Below the pieces are notes generated by a model. The model was given only the letters and a program-made list of their open reading frames with translations. It searched no databases and was not told where the DNA came from. The position numbers and the translations under genes were made by a program. This document shows, one piece after another, positions 5,450 to 8,414 of a stretch of 8,414 nt of DNA. The stretch lies in assembly GCA_026988445.1 (NCBI GenBank), contig JALSLF010000411.1:1-8414 (forward strand), read 5' to 3'. The stretch is from Bacteroidales bacterium (GTDB taxonomy: Bacteria > Bacteroidota > Bacteroidia > Bacteroidales > NBLH01). Within the stretch, counting starts at the first letter, position 1, and every line of letters starts with the position of its first letter.

Positions 5450-6036
5450 ACTTGAAATATAAAAACCATCAAACAGCCCTTGATGAAGATGAAAAAGAGG
5501 GATTACTCATCAAGAGCATCTCTACAAGAGCTGAGCTTGATGAATTTGAACAACAAAATATTGAACGGGCAATAGCTTGGACAATGAAGAAGCATTTTAA
5601 AGTTGATAAAATTCTTAGCGAAACATTCGTTCGTAAACTTCATAAAAAAATGTTTGACCAAACTTGGCGTTGGGCAGGCGAATACCGTAAAACAAATAAA
5701 AATATTGGGATTGATAAATTTTATATAGGAATAGAACTAAAAAATTTATTAGACGATTGCAAATTTTGGGTTGAAAACAAATCTTTTAGTCCCGATGAAA
5801 TTGCCATACGTTTAAAGCACCGAATGGTTCATATTCATCCTTTTCCAAACGGTAACGGAAGGCATTCGCGCTTAATGGCTGATGTATTGATTGAGCACGC
5901 TTTTAATCGTCCGGTTTTTACATGGGGAAGCGGCACTTTATCTCCGCAGTGCAATCTCAGAAAAGAATACCTTAATGCACTTTTTGAGGCAGATAAGGAT
6001 AATTATGAGCCTTTAATCAATTTTGCGCGGAAATAA
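5440..6036 (+). CDS. Fic-domain protein, mobile mystery protein B family
   Basis: This 198-residue protein has the Fic active-site loop HPFPNGNGRHSR at 133-144, with catalytic His133 and Arg144. Fic enzymes usually transfer AMP (or another phosphate-containing group) to a hydroxyl side chain of a target protein. TWRWAGEYRKTNKNIGI (~75-91) is the conserved block preceding the flap, and AELDEFEQQNI (31-41) is the N-terminal helix typical of mobile mystery protein B (TIGR02613), whose partner is the gene upstream. Asn137 occupies the position where many AMPylating Fic proteins have a metal-binding Asp or Glu; Asn is, as far as I recall, common in this subfamily. No canonical (S/T)xxxE(G/N) inhibitory motif is present; S28-TRA-E32-L is the nearest. 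With the HTH partner it probably forms a toxin-antitoxin-like or regulatory module. It converges with the phosphatase gene, whose stop lies 21 bp away. Target and toxicity are unknown. Confidence 0.85.
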   Translation: MGLDLKYKNHQTALDEDEKEGLLIKSISTRAELDEFEQQNIERAIAWTMKKHFKVDKILSETFVRKLHKKMFDQTWRWAGEYRKTNKNIGIDKFYIGIELKNLLDDCKFWVENKSFSPDEIAIRLKHRMVHIHPFPNGNGRHSRLMADVLIEHAFNRPVFTWGSGTLSPQCNLRKEYLNALFEADKDNYEPLINFARK

Positions 6037-6042
6037 TTTATC

Positions 6043-6063
6043 AATTTAGCTTTAAGCTAAATT
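6043..6063. terminator. AT-rich hairpin between convergent genes, possible weak bidirectional terminator
   Basis: AATTTAGCT (6043-6051) and AGCTAAATT (6055-6063) form a perfect 9-bp stem with a 3-nt loop. It sits between the Fic stop and, overlapping it, the stop codon of the minus-strand phosphatase gene. The stem is AT-rich and no clear U-run follows on either strand, so termination activity is doubtful. Its location between convergent genes is the main support. Confidence 0.35.
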
Positions 6064-8414
6064 AACCACTTAATACCCATAACCGTAACATCATCGGTTT
6101 GCGGTTCTTTGCCTTTCCATTTATCAAAAATACCTTTAAGTATCCTTTTTTGTTCTTTCATGGGTAAATCATGAATTTCGGTAAGTAGCATTTTAAAACG
6201 CTTGCGCAAGAATTTTTTCTTGTTTTCTCCTATTTGGTCATAATAACCATCGGTAAATAAATAGATGATGTCGTTGTTTTGTAGTTGTACTTTACTTTCG
6301 GTAAATGCTGTTTCTTTAGGATGCCAACCAATAGGGTTTTTGGTTCCTTTATATTCTATAAGTTCACCATTTCTAATAATATAAAGTGAATTATAAGCTC
6401 CTGCAAAAGATAAAATATTGGTTTTAGTATCTACTACACAAAAAGAAATATCAAAACCATTGGTATTTTGTGTTCCAAATTCTGCAAAAATACCTTTTAT
6501 ATTTTCACGTAAAACTTCAAGTATTTCAGCCGAATTTTTAACCTCTCTATGATGAATTAATTCACTGATAAAAGTAATACCCAACATGGTAATAAAGCCA
6601 CCGGGAACACCATGCCCTGTACAATCAGCTACAGTAAATACCAGATTATCTCCTACTTTTTGTGCCGAATAAAAATCGCCGCTTACTACTTGTTTTGGTT
6701 GGAAATAGATAAAATATTCCTTAAAAAGTGCATCAAGTTGTTCCGGTTTTGGTAATAATGCTTCTTGTATGGTTTGAGCATAGTTTATACTATCGGTAAC
6801 ATCTTTATGTGTTTCTTCAATTTGTTTGTTTTGTTCTTCTAATTTTTTTGAATACTGTTTAATTTCAATATTTCTTTGGTCTAATTCAAGGGTTTGTGCA
6901 AAAAACTTTTGATTTAAAGCATCTTGTTGTTTTGCATATTGTTTAATTTCAATATTTCTTTGTTCTAATTCAAGCTTTTGAGCAAATAGTTTTTGATTTA
7001 ATTTTTCTTGTTCAATGGCTTGAAGTTTTAATTTTTCTTGAATATTTTTCCGGTTAATAACCGATGAAATGGTTGCTGCAATGGTTTCTAAAAATTTCAC
7101 TTCATATTCTTCTTTTTTATGACCCTCTTTTAAATAAAGGGTTAAAACTCCAAGAACTTTATCATGAAATAAAAAAGGAATATTATAGTGCCCGTGTGGT
7201 TTCATTCCTTCCGGACGGAAATCATGTTTTTCACCCACCTTTGAACAATGCAATGATTTTTTATATTTTAATACCTTTCCGCACAAGCATTCTCCGGGCT
7301 TTACAATGGCACACATTTTTAAAAGTGGTGCTCCAAGGTTTTCGTGAGCCACCATACGTAAATTGCCTTCTTCGTTGGTTAAGAAAATAGCGCCTTTGGT
7401 TTCAAAACGCAACCAAGTAATTTCTAAAATAATTTTCAGGGCATCTTTTAAAAATTCTTCAATAGTTCTTTCCTTACCCGTTATATTCCCTAATATTTGA
7501 GCAATTACCGCTTGAGTTTTTACCTCTAAACTGTTTTTATTAAGCTTTTGCTTATTTTTGAAATAATAAATGCTTAAAATGATTGATGCCGTTAAAAGTA
7601 TAAGCAAAGTTGCAATTAATAAATACATTATTCTGTTTTTATTCTGCAACTTTTTTCTTTCTTTTTCTAATTGACTTATTGTATTATCTTCTTTTGTTAA
7701 AATATGCTGTTGTATAATTTTCTCCCGTTCTTTATTTTTTAATCGGTAAAAATTAAAATAAGCCGACTGATAATCGCTTACTCTTTTATAGTTTCCTTGT
7801 TTTTTATAATAGGAAATAAGTAAAGGGTACAGCTTTAATTTAATTGCTGATTGATTGTATTTATCTGCTTTCGCAAGTGCTTGTTCTGCATAGTCTATTG
7901 CTTCATTAATTTTTGACTGATAATCAAATATTTCGGATTTTGCTTTCAAAACTCTGGATATATCTTTTTCTGATTGCTCATTAGCTATTAGCTCTGCATT
8001 TTTAATATCCGATAAAGCCAAATCAAATTTCTTTTTTTGTGCATAAATTAAGGCTCTGTTTATAAGGTAGGATATTTTAGAAGCAGCATCTTTTGCAATT
8101 TCCAAACCCTTATTGTAAGATATTAATGCACTATCTTTATTTCCGGTTAAATTATAAAAATATCCAAGGGTATAATAGGAATTGGCTAAGCCTATTGTAT
8201 CTTTTATGCGTAAACGAATATCAAGTGCTTTTTGATAATATGCTCTTGCTTTTCTGTATTTTGATTTTCGTTCATAAATAATACCTAATTGATTATTTGT
8301 ATAGGCTTCCAGTTTTTCTTTAATATTTTTATTCGCAATGTTTTTTTGAATTTTAAAAGAAGCCAAAAGGTACTTTTCAGCGTGGTATAAATCAAAATTT
8401 AATGATAAATATAC
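6057..8414 (-). CDS. TPR - transmembrane - GAF - coiled-coil - SpoIIE/PP2C phosphatase (N-terminus beyond window)
   Basis: The frame runs off the right edge without a stop or compelling start; a TTG at 8366 is internal, since in-frame codons continue to 8414. About 785 C-terminal residues are seen. In protein order they comprise TPR-type helical pairs (~7780-8414), a coiled coil and one membrane helix (~7560-7628, YLLIATLLILLTASIILSIY), a GAF domain (~7050-7510), a long coiled coil with a 28-residue duplication (6834-7001), and a SpoIIE/RsbU-type PP2C phosphatase. Phosphatase motifs are SGDFY (~6668-6682), DCTGHGVPGGF (~6595-6627), FTDGYYDQ (~6234-6257) and QTDDVTVMG (~6074-6100), so the metal-binding Asp residues appear intact. 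'INYAQTIQEALLP' before the phosphatase is the usual linker in Bacteroidota. By family knowledge it would dephosphorylate a Ser/Thr-phosphorylated anti-sigma antagonist in response to a GAF ligand. No such partner is in view. The TPR part may be periplasmic or cytoplasmic; with a single helix, this is unresolved. Confidence 0.9.
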   Translation of the reverse strand, partial: VYLSLNFDLYHAEKYLLASFKIQKNIANKNIKEKLEAYTNNQLGIIYERKSKYRKARAYYQKALDIRLRIKDTIGLANSYYTLGYFYNLTGNKDSALISYNKGLEIAKDAASKISYLINRALIYAQKKKFDLALSDIKNAELIANEQSEKDISRVLKAKSEIFDYQSKINEAIDYAEQALAKADKYNQSAIKLKLYPLLISYYKKQGNYKRVSDYQSAYFNFYRLKNKEREKIIQQHILTKEDNTISQLEKERKKLQNKNRIMYLLIATLLILLTASIILSIYYFKNKQKLNKNSLEVKTQAVIAQILGNITGKERTIEEFLKDALKIILEITWLRFETKGAIFLTNEEGNLRMVAHENLGAPLLKMCAIVKPGECLCGKVLKYKKSLHCSKVGEKHDFRPEGMKPHGHYNIPFLFHDKVLGVLTLYLKEGHKKEEYEVKFLETIAATISSVINRKNIQEKLKLQAIEQEKLNQKLFAQKLELEQRNIEIKQYAKQQDALNQKFFAQTLELDQRNIEIKQYSKKLEEQNKQIEETHKDVTDSINYAQTIQEALLPKPEQLDALFKEYFIYFQPKQVVSGDFYSAQKVGDNLVFTVADCTGHGVPGGFITMLGITFISELIHHREVKNSAEILEVLRENIKGIFAEFGTQNTNGFDISFCVVDTKTNILSFAGAYNSLYIIRNGELIEYKGTKNPIGWHPKETAFTESKVQLQNNDIIYLFTDGYYDQIGENKKKFLRKRFKMLLTEIHDLPMKEQKRILKGIFDKWKGKEPQTDDVTVMGIKWLI
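6834..7001 (-). repeat. 84-bp in-frame tandem duplication in the phosphatase coiled coil
   Basis: Two adjacent 84-bp units (6918-7001 and 6834-6917) encode 28-residue copies that both read LNQK-x-FAQ-x-LEL-x-QRNIEIKQY-x-K. The shared block TGTTTAATTTCAATATTTCT occurs at 6856 and again at 6940. Twenty-eight residues are four heptads, so the duplication preserves coiled-coil phase. Confidence 0.85.

Noticed and set aside
1721..6063. Shared words AATTTAGCT and TTTAAGCT at 1721-1738 and 6043-6058 as possible ends of one mobile element
   Set aside because: The words are short, AT-rich and in swapped order, with no transposase or target duplication linking them.
7064..7390. 108-residue plus-strand open frame opposite the GAF domain
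   Set aside because: It is fully antisense to a conserved domain and has no recognisable motif.

Overview
The window looks like a chromosomal stretch from a Bacteroidota (Bacteroidetes) bacterium. The DNA is AT-rich and translation starts lack Shine-Dalgarno sequences. Two start regions carry the Bacteroidota vegetative promoter signature (TTG or TTTG, about 20 bp, TAnnTTTG). The TPR/GAF/SpoIIE-phosphatase architecture and the DEVD-type DEAD-box helicase are also familiar from that phylum. No 16S or other taxonomic marker is present, so the genus cannot be named.

Left edge (1-1144, +): the tail of a large protein resembling the C-terminus of an adenine-specific restriction-modification methyltransferase. 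It overlaps by 1 nt a 235-residue protein with a D-x14-E-x-K pattern, a candidate PD-(D/E)XK nuclease. Together they look like the end of a restriction-modification or related defence operon, and the DNA is visibly AT-richer than the next gene. A 609-bp non-coding stretch follows (1145-1753). It holds a ~140-nt imperfect stem-loop, a perfect 18-bp palindrome and a CTTTGTG-type intergenic repeat, the texture of a mobile or repeat-rich junction.

Centre: a full-length lutB (two [4Fe-4S] motifs) stands without lutA or lutC in view. It converges on a DEAD-box RNA helicase on the minus strand, which has a good promoter. A 485-bp divergent intergenic region separates the helicase from a two-gene operon: an HTH protein and a Fic-domain protein overlapping by 10 nt. 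These match the 'mobile mystery protein A/B' pair, a probable toxin-antitoxin-like module. Directly upstream of it are four imperfect copies of a dyad element at exact 32-bp spacing (4876, 4908, 4940, 4972). The third copy lies inside the spacer of a perfect promoter and the fourth ends at the base before the ATG. This phased operator-like array is the most distinctive observation here.

Right (6057-8414, -): the 3' 2.36 kb of a gene for a TPR - transmembrane - GAF - coiled coil - SpoIIE/RsbU-type PP2C phosphatase, truncated at its N-terminus by the window. Its GAF domain has a Cys/His-rich segment that could bind a metal or cofactor, and its coiled coil contains an 84-bp tandem duplication.

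Functionally the window mixes core genes (RNA helicase, lactate-utilisation subunit, signalling phosphatase) with two probable accessory modules (restriction-like pair, HTH-Fic pair). No tRNA, rRNA, CRISPR array or transposase was seen.
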